A DNA stretch of 37,458 nucleotides, taken from contig QXHL01000026.1 in the NCBI GenBank assembly GCA_003584005.1, positions 1 through 37,458 of the forward strand, in the 5' to 3' direction. Below, piece after piece: positions 8,530 through 17,282 of this stretch. The DNA comes from Alicyclobacillaceae bacterium I2511. GTDB taxonomy: Bacteria; Bacillota; Bacilli; Alicyclobacillales; Alicyclobacillaceae. The number at the start of each line of letters is the position of its first letter. Within the stretch, counting starts at the first letter, position 1. The translations under genes were made by a program, and so were the position numbers. Under the pieces are notes generated by a model that was not told the DNA's origin, made no database searches, and saw nothing but the letters and a program-made list of their open reading frames with translations.

Positions 8530-9963
8530 TTGCATATCTCGGCCTTAATCATCATTTTTGCCACTATTCTGATTGCACTTTTACTCGGTATTATGGCACA
8601 ACGTCACAGAAAAATGGACATGGAGCAGTGGACTGTAGCTGGTAGGGGTTTTGGCATTTTGTTTGTGTTTTTACTCCTGGCTGGGGAGATTTACACTACC
8701 TTCACTTTTCTCGGGGGCAGCGGTTGGGCTTATGGCGTGGGCGGCCCCACGGTGTATATCCTAGCCTATGGAGCCATGGCTTACGCGCTGTCTTACTTCA
8801 TCTTGCCGCGAATATGGCGCTATGGTAAGGAACACAAGCTGATTTCTCAACCGGATTACTTTGAACAAGTGTTTCACAGCAAGGCCTTGTCTATGTTGGT
8901 GGCACTTGTGGGTGTGGTGGCCATCATTCCTTACTTGCAGTCCCAGTTTACCGGTTTAGGTTTGATTGTGCAGGTGGCCTCATACGGAGAAATTAGTCAC
9001 GTCTGGGCGATGGTCATTGGCATGGTGGTAATTGCCATCTATGTGACCATTAGTGGTGTCCGGGGTTCCGCCTGGACTGCAGTCCTGAAGGACATCACTA
9101 TTCTCTTGGTGGTGCTTATTATTGGGATTGCTTTGCCCATGCATGTTGGCGGGCTGTCTGCAATGTTTCATAAGATAAATCAGTTGCACCCCGGGTTCTT
9201 AACCCTCGGCGGCCATGGCATGGGTCTGCCCTGGTTTATCTCCACGGTTTTGCTGACCTCGCTGGGATTTTACATGTGGCCGCACAGTTTTGGCGCTGTG
9301 TACACGGCGAAAAACGAGCGCGTATTCCGTCGCAATGCCACATTTTTGCCGTTGTACCAGTTGATTTTGCTATTTGTTTTTTTTGCTGGCTTTGCCGCTA
9401 TTTTAATTACACCTGGGTTGAAAAACACCAACCTAGCCTTGATGGTTGCTGTAGAAAAGGTATTCCCCGCCTGGTTTGTGGGTGTAGTGGGGGGAGCAGG
9501 GATTTTAACGGCCATTGTTCCAGGTTCCCTCATGCTGATGACGGCGGGGACTCTGTTGGCGGAAAATATTTATCGCCCCTTGACAGGCGCAACTTCCCGT
9601 CAGGTACAATTGGTGGCCCGGATAATGGTGTGGGCGGTAGCGGCTATCACGCTGTACTTTTCCATTAACAGCAATGCCACAATTGTCACTCTGCTGTTGA
9701 TGGGATACAACTTTGTCACACAATTTTTCCCCGCTGTTTTGCTGAGTCTGTTTACTCCTAGGGGTGTGACGAAAGCCGGTGCGGCGAGTGGAATTATTGC
9801 GGGGGTCGCGCTCGTAGTTTACTTCAATCTGACAAGCACCTCTATTTTATGGGGCGTAAATACCGGTTTTCTGGCACTGTTATTAAACATCGTGGTGGTG
9901 CTTTTGGTCTCTTCCTTGTCGCGCAACACCTCTGTTAGCGATGTAAAAGGAGTGCAAGTCTGA
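8530..9963 (+). CDS. Sodium:solute symporter family protein
   Basis: This 477-aa integral membrane protein of the SSS family (the PanF/proline symporter type) has about 13 hydrophobic segments. It takes up a solute with Na+. Visible family features are the conserved glycine-rich stretch after helix 1-2 (GRGFGILFVFLLLAGE), the GVRGSAWTAVLKD region near residue 180, and PHSFGAVYTAKN around residue 255. The start is TTG at 8530, with GAGAGGGGG and GAGGAG upstream. The substrate is unknown; pairing with DUF3311 and proximity to an M20 amidohydrolase and a PucR regulator favour a nitrogen-containing organic acid or amide. Confidence 0.88.
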   Translation: MHISALIIIFATILIALLLGIMAQRHRKMDMEQWTVAGRGFGILFVFLLLAGEIYTTFTFLGGSGWAYGVGGPTVYILAYGAMAYALSYFILPRIWRYGKEHKLISQPDYFEQVFHSKALSMLVALVGVVAIIPYLQSQFTGLGLIVQVASYGEISHVWAMVIGMVVIAIYVTISGVRGSAWTAVLKDITILLVVLIIGIALPMHVGGLSAMFHKINQLHPGFLTLGGHGMGLPWFISTVLLTSLGFYMWPHSFGAVYTAKNERVFRRNATFLPLYQLILLFVFFAGFAAILITPGLKNTNLALMVAVEKVFPAWFVGVVGGAGILTAIVPGSLMLMTAGTLLAENIYRPLTGATSRQVQLVARIMVWAVAAITLYFSINSNATIVTLLLMGYNFVTQFFPAVLLSLFTPRGVTKAGAASGIIAGVALVVYFNLTSTSILWGVNTGFLALLLNIVVVLLVSSLSRNTSVSDVKGVQV

Positions 9964-10008
9964 GCACTGTCGAGCCTTGTGTGGACCCTGTTTCTAGGGC
10001 ACATCAAC

Positions 10009-10060
10009 TGCGGCCCACCATACTGCCCGTCTGTGCGGGCGGACAGTGTGGTGGGCCGCA
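10009..10060. terminator. Large hairpin between convergent genes
   Basis: TGCGGCCCACCA (10009-10020) pairs perfectly with TGGTGGGCCGCA (10049-10060), a 12-bp GC-rich stem. Inside, CCCG/CGGG can extend the helix. It lies between the symporter and the convergent pucR-type gene, where it can act on both strands. There is no T tract on either side. Confidence 0.5.
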
Positions 10061-10083
10061 CATAGATTGTGGGTGGGTAAGTT

Positions 10084-11355
10084 TCACTTCCCATCAGAAG
10101 TTTCTGATTCCCTGCCTGTATGGAACAGATGGGCGTAAAGGGAGAGTTGTATTGAGAGACGCTGGGCTGGATTATCCAAACTTCCGTGAATCAGTGTCTG
10201 AATTTGTTCAAGACGGTGGTATAGGGTTTGCCGGTGAATGAAAAGCTGGTCTGCTGTTTGCTGTTTTGAGCGGTCACAGTCCAAATAAACTTTCAAAGTT
10301 TGCAGGAGATTGGTATGGTATTTTTTGTCGTGCAATAAGAGAGAGCCGATGTCTTGATCAATTAGATGTTGTATGCTGGGCAATTCACTAAATGACTCCA
10401 TCCAACGGTAGATTCCGGCAAGCTCATAAAACTGAACGGGCAGATGGTCTGACCGTTGCTGGGCAATGAGCAGTGTGGCGAGGGCCTCTTCATGGCTTAG
10501 AAAAACTTCTGATAATTGTTTTGTTTCGCTCCCCACCCCTGCGCGGACCTGGCTGACATCCAGGCCTCGTTTAACAAGAAATGTACTCAAGTCGTTGAAT
10601 CCAGTGAGAATACGCTGGTGGATGTCGACGCCTTGTGGATGAAGACTGTATTCTAAAATAAACAAAATCGTCGCATGACGAAGGGCAAGCAAGGGACGAA
10701 TTTGTAGACGGGCAAATGTAGCGCGAATGGTCTGCACCAAGTCGTAGGTGTGTAGGGAAGTTGGAACTGTGGCAGAGGATGGGTGTGAAATCGTGAGAAC
10801 CATCACCCGATAGGCAAGAGTTCCTCGGTCTATAACAGAGCCCTCAAGCTGGGTGTGGGGGAGGTTATTTTGCAGGACTTGTTCTACAAAACGCTGTTCT
10901 TCAACGAAACGGGCTGCCCAATCGCTGTGTACACGATTTCTATGTTGTACAAGATAGGTATGAATGTCCTGTGTAATATCGACAAATCGCACTTGATGCG
11001 GGAAAATAATAATTGGGAAATTGTGCTGATTCGCAAGTTCAACAACGGATTGAGGGACCTCTTTAACAAAACTGCCCAGTTCAATACATAGCGCGGCGGC
11101 GTGAACATCAATTAATTGGGTTACATAAGACAAAAATTTTTGTTCATCCCCGTAAAATCCTGCTCCAGTAGTGAGTACCATTTCGCCGCCGTCGAGCATA
11201 TGGCTGACCTCACTAACCTCCAAAATATGTATCCAATGCATTGGGAAAATTAATCCACCGTGACCTGCCACAACTTGGGAACCGCGGAATACCTTCCTCT
11301 GAAGGACATCTTCAACGAGGACCTCTGCATCCCTTTCTTTCGTCCTCGTACTCAT
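10084..11355 (-). CDS. PucR-family transcriptional regulator
   Basis: About 423 aa with the three-part PucR layout. An N-terminal ligand domain (about residues 15-140, containing GGEMVLTTG and FPIIIFP) resembles the PucR 'purine catabolism' sensor. A central GGDEF-like region follows (about 170-300), then a C-terminal helix-turn-helix (about 360-415) with the family signature QTADQLFIHRQTLYHRLEQI. PucR proteins usually activate purine, pyrimidine, amino-acid or other nitrogen catabolism genes in response to the substrate. It diverges from the aminotransferase that opens the pyrimidine-degradation locus, so it most likely controls that locus. The ATG at 11355 has AAGGAAG 7 nt before it; a TTG at 11373 with AGGAGG 7 nt before it is an equally spaced alternative. 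Confidence 0.88.
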   Translation of the reverse strand: MSTRTKERDAEVLVEDVLQRKVFRGSQVVAGHGGLIFPMHWIHILEVSEVSHMLDGGEMVLTTGAGFYGDEQKFLSYVTQLIDVHAAALCIELGSFVKEVPQSVVELANQHNFPIIIFPHQVRFVDITQDIHTYLVQHRNRVHSDWAARFVEEQRFVEQVLQNNLPHTQLEGSVIDRGTLAYRVMVLTISHPSSATVPTSLHTYDLVQTIRATFARLQIRPLLALRHATILFILEYSLHPQGVDIHQRILTGFNDLSTFLVKRGLDVSQVRAGVGSETKQLSEVFLSHEEALATLLIAQQRSDHLPVQFYELAGIYRWMESFSELPSIQHLIDQDIGSLLLHDKKYHTNLLQTLKVYLDCDRSKQQTADQLFIHRQTLYHRLEQIQTLIHGSLDNPAQRLSIQLSLYAHLFHTGRESETSDGK

Positions 11356-11577
11356 GGGTACACTTCCTTTCAACACAGTCCCTCCTAACGCAGGCACAAA
11401 AGAAAATGTAAGAAAAACATAGTGGATTTAAGTTGATATTAGAAGATGCAGATTTCATCAAAGTGTATGAAGATTCGTGTCTACTTTCATATGCTCCGTA
11501 CAGTTTTATAAACAAGTATCTATAGTAGTATTTTAGATGAACTAGACTGCAGTTGAAATAGGCTAGATGGCACAGTC

Positions 11578-11598
11578 AAGGGACAATCTTTGTCCCTT
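11578..11598. promoter_or_regulatory. 21-bp perfect dyad in the aminotransferase leader
   Basis: The arms AAGGGACAA (11578-11586) and TTGTCCCTT (11590-11598) are exact reverse complements around TCT. The dyad lies 37 nt before the aminotransferase ATG and within the space shared with the divergent pucR-type gene. It could be an operator for that regulator or an RNA hairpin in the leader. Confidence 0.5.
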
Positions 11599-11635
11599 TA
11601 GGGGCCTTCAAAACCTACAAAAGGAGGACGAAGTG

Positions 11636-12970
11636 ATGACCCAAGAGATAACCCCTGTGACGCCAGATGTCAAGACCCTTGCAGAGAGACAGGCTAAATA
11701 CTTGGTACCAGCGATAGCCACCTACTATGAGGAACCGATTGCCATGGACCACGGGGATGGCTGTTACCTTTATGATGAATCGGGACAACGTTACTTAGAT
11801 TTTTTTGGGGGCATTCTCACGGTCTCTGTCGGTCACAGTCATCCAAAAATCACGGCTGCAGTGGCGGAACAAGTTCATCGGATAACCCATGTATCCACGC
11901 TCTATTTGGTTCGGCCAATGATTGACTTGGCAGAGCGGTTGGCCAAAATGACACCCGGACCGCTCACCAAGACATTTTTTACGGCCAGTGGTACGGAAGC
12001 TGATGAGACGGCGATTTCAATGGCGCGATTGGCAACGGGGGCTTATGAAATAATAGCTTTACGCCATAGCTACAGTGGTCGTTCTGCGTTAGCCATGACA
12101 CTCACGGGTCAATCACCTTGGCGCCTCGGGATGCATGGGAGTCCTGGGGTTGTACATGCCATGAATGCGTATTGTTATCGTTGCCCATTTGGTAAAACTC
12201 CGGATGCTTGCGGACTGGAGTGTGCCAAAGATATGGAAGAGTTAATTCGTACATCTACTTCCGGACGAATTGCGGCATTTTTGGCGGAGCCAATTCAGGG
12301 TGTGGGAGGGTTTATTACACCTCCGGACGACTATTTCTATGAGGTCGCACGGATTGTGCGCAAGTACGGTGGGCTGTTTATTTCTGATGAAGTGCAAACC
12401 GGGTTTGGACGAACCGGCAAGCCTTTTGGAATTGAGCACTATGGGGTGCAACCAGATATTATGACGTTTGCGAAGGGATTTGCGAATGGCTTCCCGATTG
12501 GAGCTGCCATTGCGACCGATGGGGTTGCAAGCCATTATACAGGTCCATCCATTTCTACCTTTGGGGGGAATCCTGTATCGATGCGGGCAGCCTTGGCAAC
12601 CTTGGATGTGATGGAAGAGGAGCATCTTGCAGAGAACGTGAAAAACCAAGGTAAGCGCTTACGTGAAGGGTTGGAACTACTTCAACAGCAATTTCCAATT
12701 ATTGGGGATGTGCGGGGGAAAGGCCTCATGCAGGGGCTGGAATTTGTTCGTAATGACAAAGAACCTGCGCCTGACCTTGTTGCTGAATTCTTTGAACTCA
12801 CAAAGAGGGAAGGGTTATTAATTGGACGTGGGGGTCTCTATGCCAATGCGGTCCGCATTGCTCCACCCATGAATGTCACTCACTCACAGGTGGAGGATGC
12901 TCTTGCAGTGATGAAACAGGCCCTGACACATATGTACGAGCAACACCCAGACCTCACACAGGTTCGGTGA
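11636..12970 (+). CDS. Class III aminotransferase (AGXT2-like, probable beta-alanine transaminase)
   Basis: This is a 444-aa PLP enzyme of aminotransferase class III. Visible are the phosphate-binding ASGTEADE (117-124), DEVQTGFGRTG (251-261) with the PLP ring aspartate D251, and the Schiff-base lysine K280 in TFAKGFANG. A Cys-rich insert NAYCYRCPFG...CGLEC (177-196) is typical of the AGXT2-like (alanine-glyoxylate/beta-alanine) branch. In this locus it most likely transaminates beta-alanine and 3-aminoisobutyrate, products of uracil and thymine breakdown, to malonate- and methylmalonate-semialdehyde. The ATG at 11636 has AAAGGAGG 8 nt upstream. The frame stays open to 11567, but without a ribosome site. 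The next gene is the semialdehyde dehydrogenase. Confidence 0.88.
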   Translation: MTQEITPVTPDVKTLAERQAKYLVPAIATYYEEPIAMDHGDGCYLYDESGQRYLDFFGGILTVSVGHSHPKITAAVAEQVHRITHVSTLYLVRPMIDLAERLAKMTPGPLTKTFFTASGTEADETAISMARLATGAYEIIALRHSYSGRSALAMTLTGQSPWRLGMHGSPGVVHAMNAYCYRCPFGKTPDACGLECAKDMEELIRTSTSGRIAAFLAEPIQGVGGFITPPDDYFYEVARIVRKYGGLFISDEVQTGFGRTGKPFGIEHYGVQPDIMTFAKGFANGFPIGAAIATDGVASHYTGPSISTFGGNPVSMRAALATLDVMEEEHLAENVKNQGKRLREGLELLQQQFPIIGDVRGKGLMQGLEFVRNDKEPAPDLVAEFFELTKREGLLIGRGGLYANAVRIAPPMNVTHSQVEDALAVMKQALTHMYEQHPDLTQVR

Positions 12971-12984
12971 ACCTGTGTGATTTT
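12954..12984 (+). terminator. Terminator overlapping the aminotransferase stop codon
   Basis: TCACACAGGTTC (12954-12965) and GAACCTGTGTGA (12969-12980) form a 12-bp perfect stem with a GGT loop, followed by TTTT. The TGA stop (12968-12970) lies inside the hairpin, so ribosomes reaching the stop should interfere with folding. It would lower expression of downstream genes. Confidence 0.7.
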
Positions 12985-13042
12985 CGAGTGAGTTCCTCGG
13001 GTTTAAGTGAGTTCTTCGAGAATGAATAAGGAGGTTTTTTGT

Positions 13043-14488
13043 ATGGCGATTTTGAAAAATTTTATCAATGGTAAGTTTGTGGACGCACAGGCAGAACAAT
13101 GGCAAGATCTCCCTAACCCCGCCAACGGCGAACGAATGGCACAGGTACCTTTATCACAGGCCCAAGACGTGGACAAAGCGGTGGCTGCAGCGTCGGCGGC
13201 ATTTGAAAATTGGGCACGAGTACCGGCAATGGAAAGGGCTCGATATTTATTTCGTTTTCGTGACCTGTTGGAACAAAACAAAGCAGAACTGGCGGAATTG
13301 GTGACACGAGAAAATGGCAAAAACTTGGACGACGCAAAGGGGGAAGTGCGACGGGGGATTGAAGTTGTAGAGTTTGCTTGCGGAATTCCCACACTGATGA
13401 TGGGACGGGTTTCAGCCGATGTTTCTCGGGGCATTGACCAAGAATTAATTCGTTATCCACTAGGTGTGGTGGCAGCCATCACGCCATTTAATTTTCCCTT
13501 TATGGTGCCGCTGTGGTCACTTCCTATTGCAATTGCTGCAGGCAATACATTTGTGCTTAAACCCTCTGAGCGTACGCCACAGTCCTCCAACCGGCTTGCC
13601 GAGTTATTATTGGAAACCGGATTACCTGCGGGTGTAGTGAACATTGTTCATGGTGCAAAGGAAGTGGTAGACCGGGTTTTAGAGCACCCAGATATTAAAG
13701 CCGTTTCTTTTGTCGGCTCAGCGCCAGTGGCCAAGTACGTGTACCAGACGGCGGCGGCCCACGGCAAGCGAGTGCAGGCCCTGGCAGGTGCGAAAAATTA
13801 TCACATCGTTTTAAAAGATGCTCCGCTAGAAAAAGTAATCAGTCTATTGATGAGCTCTGCATTTGGGAATGCGGGCGAGCGTTGCCTGGCGGGGACGGTT
13901 GTGCTCGTCGAGGATGCAGTGGCAGACAACTTTGTGGACGCACTACGCAAGGCGGCAGAAGAATTGCCAATTGGGGATGGCATGGTGCCTGGAAATGAAC
14001 TGGGACCAGTTATCCGTGAAGACCATCGACAAAAAGTCATTGGGTACATTGATACAGGGGTCAAAGAAGGGGCGCAACTCCTCCTGGATGGCCGAAAACT
14101 AAACGTGTCGCTGCCTACGGGATATTTCCTAGGTCCAACCTTGTTTGACCATGTGACTCCTGAGATGACAATTGTTCGTGAAGAGATTTTTGGTCCAGTC
14201 TTGAGTATCATGCGCGTTTCAGACCTTAAAGAGGCGTTGTCGATTGCCAATCGGTCCCGCTATGGGAATTCTGCAACTCTTTACACCAACAGTGGCCCTG
14301 CGGCTCGAACCTTCCGGGAACAGATTCAGGCGGGGATGTTGGGAATCAATATCGGCGTACCAGCTCCGATGGCCTTTTTCCCATTCGGGGGTTGGAAGGG
14401 CTCTTTTTATGGGGATTTGCATGCCACGGGGCAAGAGGGAGTGGACTTTTACACGCAGGAGAAAGTCGTAATTACGCGCTGGCTGTAG
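13043..14488 (+). CDS. mmsA: CoA-acylating (methyl)malonate-semialdehyde dehydrogenase
   Basis: This 481-aa aldehyde dehydrogenase superfamily protein is of the MmsA/IolA type. It oxidises malonate- or methylmalonate-semialdehyde with NAD+ and CoA to acetyl-CoA or propionyl-CoA plus CO2. Features: N150 in TPFNFPFMVPLW, GSAPVA in the cofactor region, and the catalytic cysteine C281 in GNAGERC. In place of the usual ALDH glutamate motif there is LAGAKNYHIV, the GAKN type seen in CoA-acylating members. The start is ATG 13043 with AAGGAGG 8 nt before it; a GTG frame opening at 13007 is less likely. It sits downstream of the transaminase that would supply its substrate and upstream of preT/preA, which supports the pyrimidine assignment. 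Confidence 0.88.
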   Translation: MAILKNFINGKFVDAQAEQWQDLPNPANGERMAQVPLSQAQDVDKAVAAASAAFENWARVPAMERARYLFRFRDLLEQNKAELAELVTRENGKNLDDAKGEVRRGIEVVEFACGIPTLMMGRVSADVSRGIDQELIRYPLGVVAAITPFNFPFMVPLWSLPIAIAAGNTFVLKPSERTPQSSNRLAELLLETGLPAGVVNIVHGAKEVVDRVLEHPDIKAVSFVGSAPVAKYVYQTAAAHGKRVQALAGAKNYHIVLKDAPLEKVISLLMSSAFGNAGERCLAGTVVLVEDAVADNFVDALRKAAEELPIGDGMVPGNELGPVIREDHRQKVIGYIDTGVKEGAQLLLDGRKLNVSLPTGYFLGPTLFDHVTPEMTIVREEIFGPVLSIMRVSDLKEALSIANRSRYGNSATLYTNSGPAARTFREQIQAGMLGINIGVPAPMAFFPFGGWKGSFYGDLHATGQEGVDFYTQEKVVITRWL

Positions 14489-14548
14489 AGAAGCATAGAA
14501 AATAATCTAGCAATGTCAGATAATATAACATTAATTGTTGATAATAGA

Positions 14549-14579
14549 AATCCCTGGTGATATTCTGTCACCAGGGATT
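14549..14579. promoter_or_regulatory. 12-bp-arm perfect dyad upstream of preT
   Basis: AATCCCTGGTGA (14549-14560) and TCACCAGGGATT (14568-14579) are exact reverse complements around a 7-nt spacer. It lies 21 nt before the preT ATG, after an AT-rich stretch that could hold a promoter. No T tract follows on the plus strand, so an operator or a translation-controlling RNA hairpin is more likely than a terminator. Confidence 0.5.
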
Positions 14580-14600
14580 GAGAGGGAAGGATGGTGGCAT

Positions 14601-15944
14601 ATGAACGCGGACGCACCGGTGGGGGATGAAATTGATTCACTGCACCGTATGGTCTACAGGCCAATCTCCCAGTTTGAGGCCCTGCAGGAAGCAAATCGCT
14701 GTCTATATTGCTATGACGCGCCGTGCACCAAAGCTTGCCCGACCCACATTGATGTGCCTGCTTTTATTCGTAAAATTACGACGAAAAATTTGCAGGGGAG
14801 CGCCCGTGTAATTATGGAGGCAAACCCTGTTGGAGCCAGTTGTGCCCGGGTTTGCCCGACAGAGCAACTGTGTGAAGGGGCCTGTGTATTGCAGAAGAAT
14901 GCGGTCCCCATTCGGATTGGCGACCTGCAACGCTACGTGACTGATTTTGCGCGAGACCGGGACCTGACCCTGTTTTCGCCCGGTCCGTCGAGTGGTAAGC
15001 GGGTTGCCATCCTCGGTGGCGGGCCTGCGGGGTTGTCTGCAGCCCGCGAGTTGGCGCGGTTTGGACATACAGTGACTATTTACGAACAAAAACCGCACCT
15101 TGGTGGGCTAGATACCTATGGAATTGTCCCTTTTCGGTTGCCTGTGGATATCTCTTTATGGGAAGTGGAACAAGTTCGCAAGCTCGGCGTGGAGATGGTC
15201 ACTGGCGTGCGGGTAGGGCAGGATGTGGATTTCAACCACATTGTCAATAGTTTTGATGCTGTAGTGTTGGCTGTGGGAATGGGAACGGTGCCTAAACTCA
15301 ATATTCCGGGTGAGGAGCTCGAGGGCGTTTGGGATGCACTTGCGTTGATTGAACAAGTGAAGTCGGGTCTGTTCAAGGGTTCCTTGGGGGAGCATGTGGT
15401 TGTCATTGGGGCTGGAAACACAGCTATTGATGCAGCTACAAGTGCCTGTCGTTTGGGTGTGCCCGAGGTTGAAATTTATTATCGCCGGACGCAGCGGGAA
15501 ATGACCGCGTATCCATCAGAATTCAACTTTGCTAAACAAGAGGGGGTGGGGTTTCACTGGTTGAGCCTTCCAAAACAGATTTTGGGGCAAGGTGGGCGGG
15601 TCACGGGGATAGAGTTCTTGAAGGCCCGTTTCGCAGAGGACAATAACGGTCGGCCTGTGCCAGTGCCGATTCTCGGATCAGAGTTTGTGGTTCCAACGGA
15701 TGGAGTAATTCGGGCTATTGGTCAATCCCGGGTTACCGAATTTCTACAATCATCGGGTATAAAAACTGAACACGGCGTTATCTCAGTAAATTCAAACGGA
15801 CAAACAAGCCACCCAAAGGTATTCGCGGCAGGAGACTGTATCTTTGCGAAGGGTCACTCCGAGGCTATGGTGGTGGAAGCGGCCCAACAGGGAAAAATCG
15901 CAGCTGCCAGTATCCACCGTTTTCTTTCTGAAAAAAATGGATAA
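14601..15944 (+). CDS. preT: NAD-dependent dihydropyrimidine dehydrogenase subunit PreT
   Basis: This is the electron-input subunit of bacterial dihydropyrimidine dehydrogenase. It oxidises NAD(P)H through FAD and passes electrons by iron-sulphur clusters to PreA. The 447-aa protein starts with eight cysteines in two sets (C34, C37, C42, C46 and C81, C85, C91, C95), fitting two 4Fe-4S clusters. The FAD motif AILGGGPAGLSAAR (136-149) follows, then an NAD(P)-binding motif VVIGAGNTAIDAA near residue 270. This is the GltD-like architecture. The start is ATG 14601, with GGAAGGA about 9 nt before it; the frame remains open further upstream through the dyad. The downstream preA gene confirms PreT over a glutamate synthase small subunit. 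Confidence 0.9.
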   Translation: MNADAPVGDEIDSLHRMVYRPISQFEALQEANRCLYCYDAPCTKACPTHIDVPAFIRKITTKNLQGSARVIMEANPVGASCARVCPTEQLCEGACVLQKNAVPIRIGDLQRYVTDFARDRDLTLFSPGPSSGKRVAILGGGPAGLSAARELARFGHTVTIYEQKPHLGGLDTYGIVPFRLPVDISLWEVEQVRKLGVEMVTGVRVGQDVDFNHIVNSFDAVVLAVGMGTVPKLNIPGEELEGVWDALALIEQVKSGLFKGSLGEHVVVIGAGNTAIDAATSACRLGVPEVEIYYRRTQREMTAYPSEFNFAKQEGVGFHWLSLPKQILGQGGRVTGIEFLKARFAEDNNGRPVPVPILGSEFVVPTDGVIRAIGQSRVTEFLQSSGIKTEHGVISVNSNGQTSHPKVFAAGDCIFAKGHSEAMVVEAAQQGKIAAASIHRFLSEKNG

Positions 15945-15986
15945 ATCCTTGTTGTACCCTTACCTAGATTGGATGGAGGGTTAAAA

Positions 15987-17255
15987 ATGGCAGACCTCTC
16001 GGTAAACGTCGCCGGCATTCACAGCCCTAATCCGTTTTGGTTGGCTTCCGCCCCACCAACCAACAGCGGTTACCAGGTCATGCGTGCTTTTGAGGCAGGA
16101 TGGGGTGGGGCGGTATGGAAGACGCTCGGAGATCCGATTGTCAATGTGTCCTCTCGTTTTGCCGGATTGAATTGGAAAGGGTCTCAAATGGTTGGAATCA
16201 GTAACCTGGAACTGATTACGGACCGTCCGTTGGCAGATAATCTGCGCGAAATTCGGGAAGTGAAGCGAGCCTTTCCAGACCGAGCGTTGATTGTGTCCTT
16301 GATGGTGGATCCCGTACGTGAACAGTGGCATGAGATTGTCAAGCAGGTCCAGGATGTGGGTGTGGACGGCTTGGAGCTAAACTTTGGTTGCCCCCATGGC
16401 ATGGCGGAGCGGGGAATGGGCTCGGCTGTTGGCCAAGTTCCTGAGTATGTGCAACAGAACACCGAATGGGTGATGGAGGTTGCGCAGGTCCCAGTTCTTG
16501 TAAAGTTGACCCCCAATGTCACGGACATCCGTTATACAGCCCGAGCCGCGGTGAAGGGCGGGGCCAATGCGGTGAGTATGATTAATACCATCAACAGCTT
16601 GATTGGCGTTGATATCAATACCTGGAGTCCTACGCCCAGTGTAGATATTATGGGGGCCCATGGGGGATACAGTGGCCCTGCAGTGAAGCCAATTGCATTG
16701 CATATGGTCAGCGAATGTGCGCGCGATCCGCATGTGAACGTGCCCATCTCCGGAATTGGTGGGGTGTCTACTTGGCAAGATGCAGTGGAGTATTTGCTTT
16801 TGGGGGCGACCTCGGTCCAGGTGTGCACCGCAGTCATGAACCACGGTTTTCGCATTGTTGAGGATATGATTGATGGGTTAAACAACTATTTGGAAGCCCG
16901 GGGAATTGCCGCTGTAACAGATTTAATTGGAAAGTCTGTGCCGCGGGTGACCGATTGGGGGAGGTTGAACCTCAATTATCAGGTAGCTGCTCGAATTGAC
17001 CAGGAAGTCTGTATTCAGTGCAATAAGTGTTATATCGCTTGTGAGGAAACCGCCCACCAGTGTATAGACCAGGTTCCACAAGCCAATGGCAAGACCATGC
17101 TGGTGGTGGATGAGGAGGAGTGTGTCGGCTGCAATCTCTGTGCAATGGTTTGTCCCGTGGAGGGCTGTATTACGATGACGGACGTGAGTACGGGTGTTGC
17201 TTCAATGTCTTGGCAACAACGGCAGGCGCAGACATGGACAGATGTTTCACTGTGA
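15987..17255 (+). CDS. preA: NAD-dependent dihydropyrimidine dehydrogenase subunit PreA
   Basis: This is the catalytic subunit that reduces uracil or thymine to the 5,6-dihydro form using FMN. The 422-aa protein has a dihydroorotate-dehydrogenase-like barrel with the catalytic-loop motif NFGCPHGMAERGMG (active-site cysteine in FGCPHG), KLTPNVTD, and SGIGGVSTWQDA for the FMN phosphate. The C terminus carries two ferredoxin-type motifs, CIQCNKCYIAC and CVGCNLCAMVCPVEGC, that pass electrons from PreT. The start is ATG 15987, 7 nt after GGATGGAGGG; a TTG at 15969 precedes that site. The spacing to hydA is 27 nt, consistent with one operon. Confidence 0.93.
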   Translation: MADLSVNVAGIHSPNPFWLASAPPTNSGYQVMRAFEAGWGGAVWKTLGDPIVNVSSRFAGLNWKGSQMVGISNLELITDRPLADNLREIREVKRAFPDRALIVSLMVDPVREQWHEIVKQVQDVGVDGLELNFGCPHGMAERGMGSAVGQVPEYVQQNTEWVMEVAQVPVLVKLTPNVTDIRYTARAAVKGGANAVSMINTINSLIGVDINTWSPTPSVDIMGAHGGYSGPAVKPIALHMVSECARDPHVNVPISGIGGVSTWQDAVEYLLLGATSVQVCTAVMNHGFRIVEDMIDGLNNYLEARGIAAVTDLIGKSVPRVTDWGRLNLNYQVAARIDQEVCIQCNKCYIACEETAHQCIDQVPQANGKTMLVVDEEECVGCNLCAMVCPVEGCITMTDVSTGVASMSWQQRQAQTWTDVSL

Positions 17256-17282
17256 AAAAATTGAAAAACAGGAGGGGTTTCC

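Noticed and set aside
14535-14600. Longer PreT start that would include the dyad as coding sequence
   Set aside because: No ribosome site precedes it; GGAAGGA and ATG at 14601 fit better and give the normal protein length.
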